Assembly: GCF_016863395.1 (NCBI RefSeq)
Contig: NZ_BOOU01000030.1
Span: 1-64,000, forward strand
Source: Sphaerisporangium rufum
GTDB lineage: Bacteria > Actinomycetota > Actinomycetes > Streptosporangiales > Streptosporangiaceae
Reading direction: 5' to 3'
Length of the DNA stretch: 64,000 nucleotides
Of the stretch, positions 1 to 10,200 are shown piece after piece. Made by a program: the position numbers and the translations under genes. The notes below the pieces were generated by a model. The model was not told the origin of the DNA. It worked only from the letters and a program-made list of their open reading frames with translations, and made no database searches. Position 1 is the first letter of the stretch, and each line of letters starts with the position of its first letter.

Positions 1-307
1 CAAGCCCGCGGAGCAGCCCTCCGGTACACCCGCGTCCTCCGGTCAGCCTGACGGGAAGCCCGCGGCGGCGAAGGCCGGCGGCGGGCCCGCGGGCGGCGCG
101 GCGGGGGAGCGGCCGGCGAAGGCGCGGTCCACCGTCGAGGTGATGCGCCCGGGCATCGTCAAGGTCATCCCCGGCACCCGCCGCTACCACAGCACCGCCT
201 GCCCGCTGATCAAGGGATCCGATCCGGCGACCCTGGAGACGATGGCCCGCCCGGACGCCGAGGCCGCCGGCCTCACCCACTGCTCGGTCTGCGACACCGA
301 CGACTGA
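1..307 (+). CDS. Partial protein with C-terminal Cys-motif domain
   Basis: The 5' end lies outside the window; the last 101 codons are read here and end with TGA at 305-307. The visible part starts with about 40 residues of Pro/Gly/Ala-rich linker. It then has a compact domain reading VKVIPGTRRYHSTAC, and it ends LTHCSVCDTDD. This tail, with one Cys near a Tyr-His pair and a final CxxC, resembles the C-terminal domain of many actinobacterial membrane or secreted proteins of unknown function. It may bind a metal, but that is inference. The N-terminal domain is not available, so the function cannot be named. Confidence 0.7.
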   Translation, partial: KPAEQPSGTPASSGQPDGKPAAAKAGGGPAGGAAGERPAKARSTVEVMRPGIVKVIPGTRRYHSTACPLIKGSDPATLETMARPDAEAAGLTHCSVCDTDD

Positions 308-529
308 CGGCGTGCCCGAAGGGGTCGGCCGCGGGTTCACACCACCATGCGCCCGGTGGCCGCCGGACCTTGTCCCGGTGGTCGCCGGCCGGTGGTTCCC
401 GGAGGTCAGGCGTGCGGCCGGGTGATCGTCCGGCCGGACGGCGCCGCCCCCGGTCCCCGCCGTCCGGGGACCGGAGCCGGGCGCGCCGCCGGCGGTGCCG
501 AAAGGCGGGCGCGGTGCCCGGGGGACGGC
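308..529. other. Intergenic region between convergent genes, nothing recognised
   Basis: This 222-base stretch separates the stop of the partial gene (307) from the stop of the leftward methyltransferase gene (530). It is extremely GC-rich. Reading frames through it are Arg/Gly/Pro-rich and look non-coding. I see no clear terminator stem with a run of T. Confidence 0.4.
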
Positions 530-1333
530 TCAGTCCTTGCGGCCGACGGCACCGTAGAGCCAGCGGGTGGCGGCGGGGGCGGGGTCGGCCGGGTCCGGAC
601 GCCAGGCGTCGACCGTCACCAGGCCCGGCTCCACCAGCGTGAAGCCGTCGAAGAACGGGGCGACCTCGGCCCGCTCCCGGAAGTAGATGGGCGTGGGGGT
701 GGCGGCGTAGACGGACTCGATCTTCTCGACCGCCGCGCGGGGGTGCCCCTCTCCGGTCACGTGGGTGGCGGTGACGTGACTGCCGGGGGCCAGGGCCTGG
801 TGCAGGGCGCCCATGACGCCGGTCCGCTCGGCGGGCGTGAGGAAGTGGATCATCGCGATGAGCAGGATGCCCACCGGGGCGTCGAAGTCGATGAGGCGGG
901 TGGTCTCGGGATTGGCGAGCACGTCGGCCGGGCGGCGCATGTCAGCCTCCACGACGGTGGTGTTCCCGTCGGTGGCGAGCAGCGCGCGGCCGTGCGCCAG
1001 CACGATCGGGTCGTGGTCGACGTAGACCACCCGGGCGTCGGGATGGATCGACTGGGCGATCTCGTGGGTGTTGCCGGCGGTGGGCAGCCCGGACCCGATG
1101 TCGATGAACTGGCGGATGCCCTGACGGGCCATGTAGCGCACCGCGCGGCGTAAGAACGCCCGGTTCTCCTGGGCCAGCAACCGGATCTCCGGCATGGCCT
1201 CCTCGACGCGGTCGACGGCGGCCCGGTCCACCTCGTAGTTGTCCTTGCCACCGAGGTAGTAGTCGTACATGCGGGCCACGCTCGGCTTGCTGGTGTCGAT
1301 GCCGGCCGGGACGGAGGGCCTTAACTCGGCCAT
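530..1333 (-). CDS. SAM-dependent methyltransferase, DUF574 family
   Basis: A 267-residue protein of the actinobacterial S-adenosyl methyltransferase family (PF04672, DUF574). The family hallmark is at the N terminus: IDTSKPSVARMYDYYLGGKDNYEVD. It is followed by a Rossmann SAM-binding motif, FIDIGSGLPTAGNTHEIAQ, and an acidic strand, VVYVDHDPIVLAHGRALL. The start was set at the ATG at 1333 because GGAGG precedes it at good spacing. A longer frame up to 1426 adds 31 Arg/Pro-rich residues without a ribosome site. The physiological substrate of this large family is generally unknown. It stands alone here, convergent with the partial gene to its left. Confidence 0.85.
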   Translation of the reverse strand: MAELRPSVPAGIDTSKPSVARMYDYYLGGKDNYEVDRAAVDRVEEAMPEIRLLAQENRAFLRRAVRYMARQGIRQFIDIGSGLPTAGNTHEIAQSIHPDARVVYVDHDPIVLAHGRALLATDGNTTVVEADMRRPADVLANPETTRLIDFDAPVGILLIAMIHFLTPAERTGVMGALHQALAPGSHVTATHVTGEGHPRAAVEKIESVYAATPTPIYFRERAEVAPFFDGFTLVEPGLVTVDAWRPDPADPAPAATRWLYGAVGRKD

Positions 1334-1574
1334 GGGGCCTCCAACGCAGATCGGGCGGCGGCCGGGGAGGCGACGCGGCGGCCGGGGCCACCGGGCCTGC
1401 GGCCCCGCGAAGAATGGTCGGTTCATACCTTAGGGGTTTTCCGATCTTTACTGTCCGGGTCTGGAAGAGCGGACATCAGCCGGTCTTCACCGGCTCGCCG
1501 GCGCGGGGCGGTGGAGCGGGACGCACGTGCCGGCGAGCCATCCGGCCGGCCGGTCGGTGGCGGGCAGCCGTAGC
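1334..1574. other. Intergenic region upstream of the methyltransferase
   Basis: This 241-base gap separates two leftward genes. An AT-richer patch at 1420-1455 is the likely promoter zone for the methyltransferase; on the minus strand it contains TAAGGT as a possible -10. No good -35 was found, and the rest is featureless GC-rich sequence. Confidence 0.3.
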
Positions 1575-2828
1575 TCAGGTGTCCGTACCTCGGGCGTCCG
1601 GCCCGGTCGCGGTCCGGCACGGGTCGCGAGCCGCCACCCCGGCCCGGCCGGGATCGTCCCGCGTCGACCGGCCGGAAGTGCCGCCGGCCAGCAGCCACCC
1701 GGTCAGCGCGGCGGCGAGACCGGCCAGCCCGGCCGCCGTGAAGCCGCCCCCCGGCACCGAGGCGTCGATCGCCACCCCGACGACCGGAGCGCCGAGCGCG
1801 AAGCCCGCGCTGCTCGCCGAGGACTGCAGGCCGGTCGCCTCGCCGCGCGCCCCGGCCGGCGCGAGGCCGCTCACCGTGTGGGCCACCGCGGACAGGGTGG
1901 GCGCGGCGAGCAGTCCCGCACCGGTGACGGCCACGCACAGCCATGGCCAGTCGCTGGCCAGGGCGGCGGGAACGGTGGCCAGTCCCAGCAACCCGAGCAG
2001 CACCCAGGTGGGCGGCGACCGCGGGAGCGCGCCGTACGCCAGCCCGCCGGCGATGGAGGCCACCCCGTACACCGCCACGACCAAGGCGGCCCAGGACACC
2101 TGGCCGGCCTTCTCCAGCGTGGCGACGATGGCCAGGTCGGTACCGGCGAGCAGCATCGTGGTGCCGAACGCCATCACCAGTGCGGCGAGCATGCCGCGGC
2201 CCAGCCACTGCCGGCGGCGCGGGCGGGTGACCGGCCCGGCGTCCACCTCGTCCCCGGCGCGCAGCGGCGGGTCGAGCAGGGCGATCCCCACGCCACCCGC
2301 CACGATGGCGGCGCCGACGCCCCATGCCACCACGTCGGGGGAGGCCCGCGCCGCGATGAGGATCACGATCGGCGGGCCCACCATGTACGACAGCTCGCCC
2401 TGCACCGCTTCCAGCGCGAACGCGGCCCGGCGCTGCCCGGGCGCCGTCATCGCGGCGATCGCCTGCCTGGTCACCAGCTGGACCGGCACCATCAGCAGCC
2501 CCGACACCAGGGCGGCGCCCAGCAGGGTCCCGTACGGGAGCATCGGCACGCCGAGCCAGAACGCCATCTGCGCCGGCACGGTGACCAGCAGCACGAAACG
2601 CGGGCCCCGCGCGTCCATCACGCGGCCGAGCAGCGGCCCGCCCAGCGCCACCCCCAGCGTCATGGCCGCCGCGACGCCGCCCGCCGCCGCGTAGCTCATC
2701 CGCAGGCCGAGCACGACGTACATGGTCAGCGCCATCACGGCGGCGGTGATCGCGGTCCGGGCCAGCAGCGAGATGCCGAGCAGCGGCGCCATTCCCGGTA
2801 TGGCGAGAACCCGTCGGTAGCCGGTCAT
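1575..2828 (-). CDS. MFS transporter
   Basis: A 417-residue integral membrane protein with about twelve hydrophobic segments. The start is the ATG at 2828 (MTGYRRVLAIPGM), because upstream in-frame sequence is charged and not membrane-like. The cytoplasmic loop after the second helix reads GPLLGRVMDARGPR, the major facilitator motif A (G-x-L-x-D-R-x-G-R type). The order of segments fits a drug or sugar efflux MFS permease. It is transcribed divergently from a LysR regulator across a 72-base gap, so that regulator probably controls it. The substrate cannot be told from sequence. Confidence 0.85.
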   Translation of the reverse strand: MTGYRRVLAIPGMAPLLGISLLARTAITAAVMALTMYVVLGLRMSYAAAGGVAAAMTLGVALGGPLLGRVMDARGPRFVLLVTVPAQMAFWLGVPMLPYGTLLGAALVSGLLMVPVQLVTRQAIAAMTAPGQRRAAFALEAVQGELSYMVGPPIVILIAARASPDVVAWGVGAAIVAGGVGIALLDPPLRAGDEVDAGPVTRPRRRQWLGRGMLAALVMAFGTTMLLAGTDLAIVATLEKAGQVSWAALVVAVYGVASIAGGLAYGALPRSPPTWVLLGLLGLATVPAALASDWPWLCVAVTGAGLLAAPTLSAVAHTVSGLAPAGARGEATGLQSSASSAGFALGAPVVGVAIDASVPGGGFTAAGLAGLAAALTGWLLAGGTSGRSTRDDPGRAGVAARDPCRTATGPDARGTDT

Positions 2829-2884
2829 CTGGGTGACGCTAGACCTCGCGCCGCGCCATAGGAAGTGACTGTTCTGCTGGGGGT

Positions 2885-2905
2885 GCCATAATGAATCCTT
2901 ATGGC
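2885..2905. promoter_or_regulatory. LysR-type operator overlapping a leaderless start
   Basis: Perfect 7-bp arms GCCATAA (2885-2891) and TTATGGC (2899-2905) flank a 7-base spacer and contain a T-N11-A core (2889-2901). The right arm carries the ATG of the LysR gene. CATAAT at 2887-2892 could be its -10, with GTGACT at 2865-2870 as a weak -35. This would start transcription almost at the ATG (a leaderless mRNA). No Shine-Dalgarno sequence precedes the gene, which agrees. Confidence 0.55.
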
Positions 2906-3743
2906 GAAGGATCTGGAGATAGCGTTGCTGCGGGCTTTCGTCACCGCCGTGCGCGCGGGCAGCATCAGCCGCGCCGCGTCCGGGCTCGGGCAGACCCAGC
3001 CCGCGCTGAGCCAGCAGCTGCGCAGGCTGGAAGGCGTGGTCGGTCGGCCGCTGCTGCACCGGTCACCGTCCGGTGTCACGCCGACCCGGGCCGGCGAGGA
3101 ACTCCTGCCGTACGCCGAACGCATCCTGTCGCTCTCGGCCCAGGCCCTCACCGAGACCGGGCGCGCGCTCACCGGGCACTGCGGGGTCGGGCTGCTCGAA
3201 GACCTCGCCGCCTCCCGGCTTTCGCAGGCCCTCGCCGATCTGGCCCGGCTGCATCCCGGCGCGACGCTGGAGGTGCTCAGCCTGTCCGGCGCCGCGATGC
3301 GCGAGGCCTATGACACCGGCCGCGTCCAGCTCGTGCTCGACGCGGTGCCCGACATTCCCGGGCCGCCGCGCTGGACGGTACGCCGCCCGCTGACCTGGGC
3401 GATCGGCCAGGAGATGGACGTGGCCACCGATCCGCTGCCGGTGGTGCTGTTCTCCAGTACGTGCTCCTGGCGCACGGCGGTGTTGGAGGCGATGGAACGT
3501 GCGGGCCGGTCCTGGCGGGTGGCGTTCGAGAGCAACAGCCTGATCGGGGTGCTCGCCGCGGTGCGGGCCGGGCTCGGCGTCGCGGCGCTCATGCCCGAGA
3601 ACCTCGAACCGGCCATGGCCCGGCACGACACCGCGGCGCTGCCCGCCCTGCCGGAGGTCGAACTCGGCCTGGTCCGGCACCCGCCGACCCAGGGCGATCC
3701 GCTGGTCGACGCCGTGGAGAGCGCGCTTCGACGCATGATCTGA
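2901..3743 (+). CDS. LysR-family transcriptional regulator
   Basis: A 280-residue LysR regulator. The N-terminal winged helix-turn-helix is clear (residues about 5-62: LLRAFVTAVRAGSISRAASG, then TQPALSQQLRRLEGVVGRPL). The rest is a periplasmic-binding-like effector domain typical of the family. It is divergent from the MFS transporter gene, the usual arrangement for a LysR regulator controlling its neighbour and itself. The ATG at 2901 sits in a T-N11-A palindrome and has no ribosome-binding site, suggesting leaderless autoregulated expression. The inducer is unknown. Confidence 0.9.
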   Translation: MAKDLEIALLRAFVTAVRAGSISRAASGLGQTQPALSQQLRRLEGVVGRPLLHRSPSGVTPTRAGEELLPYAERILSLSAQALTETGRALTGHCGVGLLEDLAASRLSQALADLARLHPGATLEVLSLSGAAMREAYDTGRVQLVLDAVPDIPGPPRWTVRRPLTWAIGQEMDVATDPLPVVLFSSTCSWRTAVLEAMERAGRSWRVAFESNSLIGVLAAVRAGLGVAALMPENLEPAMARHDTAALPALPEVELGLVRHPPTQGDPLVDAVESALRRMI

Positions 3744-4318
3744 CGATCGCGGACGTGGGCGCGCACGTCCCCGCGCCGCCGAACGCACCGGTGCGGCGAC
3801 CCGGCGCGTCGATCCACCCGGCCGCTCGCGGGCTCGCCGCCCTGCCGTTGACAGGCCAGGCGAGCGGTTCCTATGGTTAGCATGTTCACAGTCATGGTTG
3901 ATGTTCATATATGTGAACGTCGCCAGGGCTCCGGTCGCGGCGGCGGGCCGGCGAGGGTCGAGGAATCCCGAGTGCCTCCGGGGCGACTCCGGGCCCCGGC
4001 GCCGCGGCCGGCCCGGCCCACCGGTTGCGTAAAGGGCTTCGAAGGGGGGCCCTCATGCGCCCGCCGGGAACCGCGACCCGGCCGGGCGACGATGGCCGTA
4101 CGGCCGGCTGTGGGAGCGCAATCCGGCCGTCCGGCCGGCCGCGCCATCGGAGGACACCCCCCGGTGGCGCGGCCCGTCACCCCGCGCGGCCGGCGCGGCC
4201 AGAAGATCCACTACGGCGGGCCCCGAATCGGCACGGCGCGGTCAAGCCGGTACCCCGATCGGCCATCGGCAGCGAGGTGCGTACGGAGCGCGGCGGCGGT
4301 CCGGCGCAAGATCGAATC
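3744..4318. other. Long non-coding gap with an isolated promoter
   Basis: This is 575 bases without a credible gene. Frames across it are Arg/Pro-rich and lack family features. It contains a well-formed promoter and operator-like repeats at 3848-3918 in an AT-rich patch. After that come about 400 bases of GC-rich sequence before the secreted hydrolase starts. It could be a very long 5' untranslated region or encode a small RNA. Confidence 0.4.
3848..3918 (+). promoter_or_regulatory. Sigma-70-like promoter with downstream dyad
   Basis: TTGACA (3848-3853) is separated by 18 bases from TATGGT (3872-3877). Immediately downstream are ATGTTCAC (3882-3889), ATGTTCAT (3901-3908) and the reverse GTGAAC (3913-3918). 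The last two form a dyad with arms GTTCA (3903-3907) and TGAAC (3914-3918). The layout looks like a repressed promoter with its operator over the start of transcription. Confidence 0.5.
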
Positions 4319-5893
4319 ATGGACCATGCACACCTGGTCACCGCCGCCGTGCTGGCCGCCGGCGTCCTCGCTCCGGCGGCCACGCCCGTGACCGCCGCGC
4401 CCGTGAGCGCCGTACCCATGGCCGCTGCACCCGTGACCGCCCCATCCGTGGCCGCCCGTGCCGCCGCGACCGCCGTCATGGCGCCAGCCCGCACCGCGCC
4501 GGGCTGCGGGGCGGGAGCGGTCTGCGGGACGGTCCAGGTGCCGCTGGACCACGCCCGCCCGGCGGCCGGCACGACGACCGTCGCCTACATGCTGGTGCTG
4601 CGGCGCGACACCGCCCACCCGGCGGCGGGCACGCTGGCGCTCAACCCCGGCGGCCCGGGCATCCCGGCGATCGGCCGGCGCGACTACGCCGCCGACTACC
4701 CGGAGTTGACCCGCACCCACGACCTGCTGCTCGTCGACCCGCGCGGCGTCGGCCGGTCCAGCGCGCTGACCTGCCGGTCGGCCGGCTGGTCGGACCTGTC
4801 GCGCACCCGGACCGAGGCGGTGGCCGCGGCCGGCGCGTGCGGCCGGGAACTGGGCTCGCTGCGCCGGTACTACACGACCGCGGCGACCGCCGACGACCTG
4901 GACGCGGTGCGGGCACGCCTGGGCATCGACCGGCTCGACCTGATCGGCCGCTCCTACGGCGCGTACCTGATGACGGTGTACGCCGAGCGGCACCCCCGGC
5001 ACGTCCGCTCGCTGATCCTCTCCTCGGCCTACCCGGTGGAGTTCGACATGCTCGGCCGGCCGGCGGCCTTCGCGATGCGCCGCGCGCTGCGCCTGCTGTG
5101 CGCGCGCTCCGGCGGAGCCTGTGACGGCGGCCAGGTGATGGCCGACCTGTCGGCGACGGCCGACCGGCTGGCCCGGCATCCGGTGCGCTACTCCGGCGGC
5201 CACCTGCTGGACGAGACGGCACTGGCCGGCACGGTCTACAAGCTCGCCTCCAGCCACGTCGCGCTGTTCGGCCGGCTGCCCCAGGCGCTCGGCGCGGCGG
5301 CGGCCGGCGACCTGGTGCCGCTGGCCGGCCTGGCCGCCCGGGTGCGCCCGCTGAGCGGCCCAGACCTGCGCGGCGCGCGCGGCGGGCCGGGCTTCAGTAT
5401 GCCGATCTATACGACGGTCACCTGCAACGACTACCCGGTGCTGTGGGACCGGGCCGCGCCGCTCGCCGAGCGCGTCCGCCGCTACCGCGCCCGGGTGGCC
5501 CGGCTGGACCCGCACGACTTCCGGCCGTTCCGCCCGGCGGCGTGGCTCGGCGGCATCCTGGACCTCGGCGACTTCTGCGTGAGCTGGCCGGACCGCCGGG
5601 CGCCCGCCCGGTACGGCGACGGACGGCTGCCGGACGTCCCGGTACTGGTGCTGTCCGGCGAACTGGACCTCAGCACGCCCACCGAGGAGGCGCTGGAGGT
5701 CGCCGCGCGGTTCCGGAGCGCCCGGGTGGTGGAGGTGCCGAGCGCCGGGCACGTCCCGGAGAAGGACCCGCGCGCGGCGGCGTGCGTGCTCGGCATCGAG
5801 AACCGGTTCGTGCGCGACCACCGCCTCACCGGCACCGCCTGCCTGCGCCGCATCCCGCCGGTCCCCGTCCCGAGCCCGGCCGACCAGCGCTGA
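4319..5893 (+). CDS. Secreted alpha/beta hydrolase, TAP-like peptidase
   Basis: A 524-residue protein related to the secreted tripeptidyl aminopeptidases of actinomycetes (SlpD/TAP-like). The ATG at 4319 gives a signal peptide (MDHAHLVTAAVLAAGVLAP) followed by an Ala/Pro/Val-rich mature N terminus. The nucleophile elbow is GRSYGAY, with Ser at about residue 212. The oxyanion region reads LALNPGGPG. An Asp lies in SGELDLSTP and the His in SAGHVPEKD, completing the triad in the usual order. It probably trims N-terminal peptides outside the cell. Upstream in-frame extension to 4025 is Arg-rich and unlikely to be translated. Confidence 0.85.
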   Translation: MDHAHLVTAAVLAAGVLAPAATPVTAAPVSAVPMAAAPVTAPSVAARAAATAVMAPARTAPGCGAGAVCGTVQVPLDHARPAAGTTTVAYMLVLRRDTAHPAAGTLALNPGGPGIPAIGRRDYAADYPELTRTHDLLLVDPRGVGRSSALTCRSAGWSDLSRTRTEAVAAAGACGRELGSLRRYYTTAATADDLDAVRARLGIDRLDLIGRSYGAYLMTVYAERHPRHVRSLILSSAYPVEFDMLGRPAAFAMRRALRLLCARSGGACDGGQVMADLSATADRLARHPVRYSGGHLLDETALAGTVYKLASSHVALFGRLPQALGAAAAGDLVPLAGLAARVRPLSGPDLRGARGGPGFSMPIYTTVTCNDYPVLWDRAAPLAERVRRYRARVARLDPHDFRPFRPAAWLGGILDLGDFCVSWPDRRAPARYGDGRLPDVPVLVLSGELDLSTPTEEALEVAARFRSARVVEVPSAGHVPEKDPRAAACVLGIENRFVRDHRLTGTACLRRIPPVPVPSPADQR

Positions 5894-5954
5894 CGATGCG
5901 GACGGATGCGAGCGCCTCCCGGCGGAATTCGGTTCCGGCCCTGACCGGCAATGA

Positions 5955-5990
5955 GCCATCGCCGGAGCGGCGGACCGCCCCGGCGATGGC
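5955..5990. terminator. Bidirectional terminator between convergent genes
   Basis: Perfect 10-bp arms GCCATCGCCG (5955-5964) and CGGCGATGGC (5981-5990) flank a loop that can itself pair (GCGG/CCGC). It lies between the stop of the hydrolase (5893) and the stop of the leftward esterase (6025), so it can serve both. No T run follows, as is common in actinobacteria. Confidence 0.65.
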
Positions 5991-6024
5991 CTGCCTCCCG
6001 GAGGTCACCCTCCGGCAGCTGTGA

Positions 6025-7948
<1,924 letters not shown>

Positions 7949-8449
7949 ATGGCGTTTGTGATGCGGCTGCCGCCGCCGGCCGGGAGTGCCGTGACCTCCA
8001 CCGCCGATCTTCCGCAGGACATCGGCGAGTTCGAAGCACTGATCATGGATGCCACTGAGCTGCTGGCGGCGAGCGGCTGCGAATTCCTCGTCGCGGGGTT
8101 CGGGCAGGCGAGGTGGCCGGTGACCGTCGACTACGACCTTGCTGCGGTGTTACTGCAGGTGCCGCAGGTATTGTCCGAGGTGCGCGCCGGGCTGGTCACT
8201 GCGCTTGACTTCTACGCCCAGGGGACCGCGAGGCTGGTGGAGATCGTTCCGAACGGGGAGACGGTCCGGCTGTGCTGCCGGTCGGCGACATCCTGGACGC
8301 CGGAGCCCGAGGTGGAGTACATGGGCCGCCACGAGTTGGACGAGATGCTGGTCAGCCTGGCGCGCGACTTCGTCACCGCGCTCCGTACGGTGGCGCCACA
8401 GATCGCCATCCGGTCGCCGTTCCAGATGTGGGCGTCGGGGAGGCTGTGA
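7949..8449 (+). CDS. Hypothetical protein, first gene of the accessory island
   Basis: A 166-residue soluble protein with no signal peptide or membrane segment that I do not recognise. The start is the ATG at 7949 (MAFVMRLPPPAGS), with a weak GGGAG further upstream. It shows alternating helices and strands (DLPQDIGEFEALIMDATELL, then VEIVPNGETVRLCCRSATSW). The size and the position beside Imm8- and HEAT-like genes suggest an immunity or antitoxin-like protein. That is inference from context only. Confidence 0.6.
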   Translation: MAFVMRLPPPAGSAVTSTADLPQDIGEFEALIMDATELLAASGCEFLVAGFGQARWPVTVDYDLAAVLLQVPQVLSEVRAGLVTALDFYAQGTARLVEIVPNGETVRLCCRSATSWTPEPEVEYMGRHELDEMLVSLARDFVTALRTVAPQIAIRSPFQMWASGRL

Positions 8450-8564
8450 GCGGACGCCGGCGCCGTGGTGTGCCTTGCCGGTTGACCGTGTCGAGCGGGT
8501 GATGGATGTAGGGCCGGCCAGGCGGCCCGATGGGCCGGTCATGTCTGTGTGGACCGGGAGGTGA

Positions 8565-9017
8565 ATGAGGGCGTTGGATTGGGAAGAGGGCAGCGATCTC
8601 ATCGGGTGCGACGATCCGGCGGAGGTCGAGGCGGCGTTCGAGCGGGGGGAGCGGTTCGTCGGGATCGCGGTCATGGGGCTCGCCCTGTGCGTCCCGGATG
8701 CCGGGGTGGTCGAGCCGTTCGTCGTGCGGGCTCTGCGGTCCGATCGGGTGCGGGTCCGGCTGGAAGGATTGACCGCGCTCAGCCACATGGTGCGGATCAA
8801 CGGTGAGGTCGACCGGGCGACCCTCGACCTGCTTCGCGGGTTGTTGAAGAGTTCCAATCCGGAGGTCAAGGAACACGCTGACACGGTCGCCGGGGATGTC
8901 TGGATCTTCGTCCCGCACCGGCGGCTACCGGCCTGGTTATGGGTCCGGGCGACGATCAGGCGGGTGCGCTGGTGGCTGGTCCTATGTTGGTGGACGATCA
9001 CCAGGAAGTACCGGTGA
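8565..9017 (+). CDS. HEAT-like small protein, paralogue of 11731-12168
   Basis: A 150-residue alpha-helical protein with a HEAT-like segment (VRVRLEGLTALSHMVRINGE) and a Trp/Arg-rich C-terminal helix (WWLVLCWWTITRKYR). It aligns along its length with the protein at 11731-12168; both contain GCDDPxEVEAAFERGE, VKEHADTVAGDVWIFVPH-type sequence and a Trp-rich end. The ATG at 8565 is only 3 bases from GGAGG. A TTG at 8574 aligns with the TTG start of the paralogue and may be the true start. HEAT-like proteins of this size are common as immunity proteins near polymorphic toxins, but no toxin lies next to it. Confidence 0.7.
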   Translation: MRALDWEEGSDLIGCDDPAEVEAAFERGERFVGIAVMGLALCVPDAGVVEPFVVRALRSDRVRVRLEGLTALSHMVRINGEVDRATLDLLRGLLKSSNPEVKEHADTVAGDVWIFVPHRRLPAWLWVRATIRRVRWWLVLCWWTITRKYR

Positions 9018-9325
9018 GGGGCTCGCCGTCCAGAAATCCGAGACCTGACGAGGCGTGTGGTCGCCGGCTTGTGGAGGTACGCCGCGCGTCGCGGCTTCAT
9101 CCTGGCGCCGGTCGGCCCATGTCCATCACATACGCCCCGGCTCTCCCGACGAAGGTTGAACGAGAAAATGGTCGTGATAGTTCTGAATTATTGCCGCCAA
9201 AGAGTGAAAGTCGGCCTAACGTCCTGGGTGGCACGACAAGCCAGATGTCGCGCTGAGGTTCGTTGCTCGTGAGACGGCAGGCATGGGAGGCTGCTGCCAT
9301 CATTGCGGTCACCTGGAGGATGGCG
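9018..9325. other. Gap with no recognised gene
   Basis: 308 bases. A short frame from GTG 9057 to 9272 gives an Arg-rich peptide that matches nothing I know. The AT content rises at 9165-9225. It is probably spacer or decayed sequence. Confidence 0.3.
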
Positions 9326-9592
9326 ATGGGGAGACCCTGGGAAGCGAATCCGCAGGCGGGGTTCCAACGCCGTCTCGGTAGGTCAGCGCTGGAACTGGGA
9401 AATACCAACAGCAGTCCCTCCTGTCCCGATATCTGGGAACTGGACAATGGCGACTTCGCCGTCATCGGCCGCGATCTGACCGTGTCCTACACCGGGCGAC
9501 TGCCCGATGACGTGTCCGTCACCGCGGACGAGCGCATCGTCATCATTCCGCGCAACATGCTCGTCGCCGCGCCGGAGATCCCGCATGCTTGA
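9326..9592 (+). CDS. Small partner protein of the DUF6879 gene
   Basis: An 88-residue protein. Its conserved-looking core is CPDIWELDNGDFAVIGRDLT, followed by LPDDVSVTADERIVIIPRNM. Small proteins of this pattern usually sit directly upstream of DUF6879 genes in actinomycetes. ATG 9326 was chosen because GGAGG (9315-9319) lies 6 bases before it; the first 25 residues are not part of the recognisable core, so the start is uncertain. Its stop overlaps the ATG of the DUF6879 gene by 8 bases, implying translational coupling. The function is unknown. Confidence 0.6.
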   Translation: MGRPWEANPQAGFQRRLGRSALELGNTNSSPSCPDIWELDNGDFAVIGRDLTVSYTGRLPDDVSVTADERIVIIPRNMLVAAPEIPHA

Positions 9593-10181
9593 TCGAGTTC
9601 GGGGCATCCCCGGTCATCATCTGGAGGCCGCCGCCTATCTCGACGAGTTCTGGCCCTACTTCGACCGGCTCGGCGCCGGGACGCTGTGGAAGCTGGAGCG
9701 TGCGCAGAGCTTCCAGGAGCCCGATGTGCCGAGCTGGGCGGCCATGGCCGAGGGTGACTGGGAACGCTCGCTCGCCCTGGTGGAAGCGATGCGCCGGGAC
9801 ATCGATTCCGGTCCCGGTCCCGATCTGCGCCGGGTCCGTATCGTCGATCGGCCGGTCACTCCTTATCTGCAATGGGAGATGTAGATCCTCAGGGTACGGG
9901 TGGAGGCGGGGGAGAAGATCCGAGTGCTCCCGGTGGACTCCGTCGCTCATCTGGAAGGCGAGATCGAGCTGCCGGAGGTGGTGATTCTCGGCTCCCTGAC
10001 CATGTACGAGGTGCTGTATGACGCGACGGGCATTCTCGACGGAGCCAGGCGGATCGACGATCGACGGGTCCTCGACGGCTGTCGCGCTCAGCTTGCCGAG
10101 CTGTATGACAAAGGCGAAGATCTGCTGAGCTATTTCGACCGAGAGATCGCGACTCTTCCGCCCCCAATTGTCACGACCTGA
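9585..10181 (+). pseudogene. DUF6879 gene with in-frame TAG
   Basis: A 199-codon reading frame of the DUF6879 type. The first half has FWPYFDRLGAGTLWKLERAQ and VTPYLQWEM. A TAG at 9882-9884 then follows, and the same frame continues ILRVRVEAGEKIRVLPVDSV to the natural TGA at 10179-10181. In the family the segment joining PxxYxxWE to VEAGExIRxLP is continuous. The TAG therefore replaces one residue of an otherwise intact gene, with no frameshift. A GTG at 9900 could restart translation. It may be a recent pseudogene, a split gene or a readthrough case. Confidence 0.75.
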
Positions 10182-10200
10182 TCCGAAAGGTCGGCCGCCG

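Noticed and set aside
1414..2861. Long rightward frames opposite the MFS gene
   Set aside because: The leftward frame encodes a clear twelve-helix transporter; the rightward ones are Pro/Ser/Arg-rich shadows.
3873..4391. Possible 172-residue protein after the promoter at 3848
   Set aside because: Its ATG follows the promoter, but the product is Arg/Pro/Gly-rich without hydrophobic core or motifs, and it runs into the hydrolase gene out of frame.
9882..9884. Pyrrolysine or selenocysteine insertion at the in-frame stop
   Set aside because: The codon is TAG, not TGA, so selenocysteine does not apply. Pyrrolysine is not expected in actinobacteria, and no supporting genes are in the window. A nonsense mutation is simpler, although readthrough remains open.
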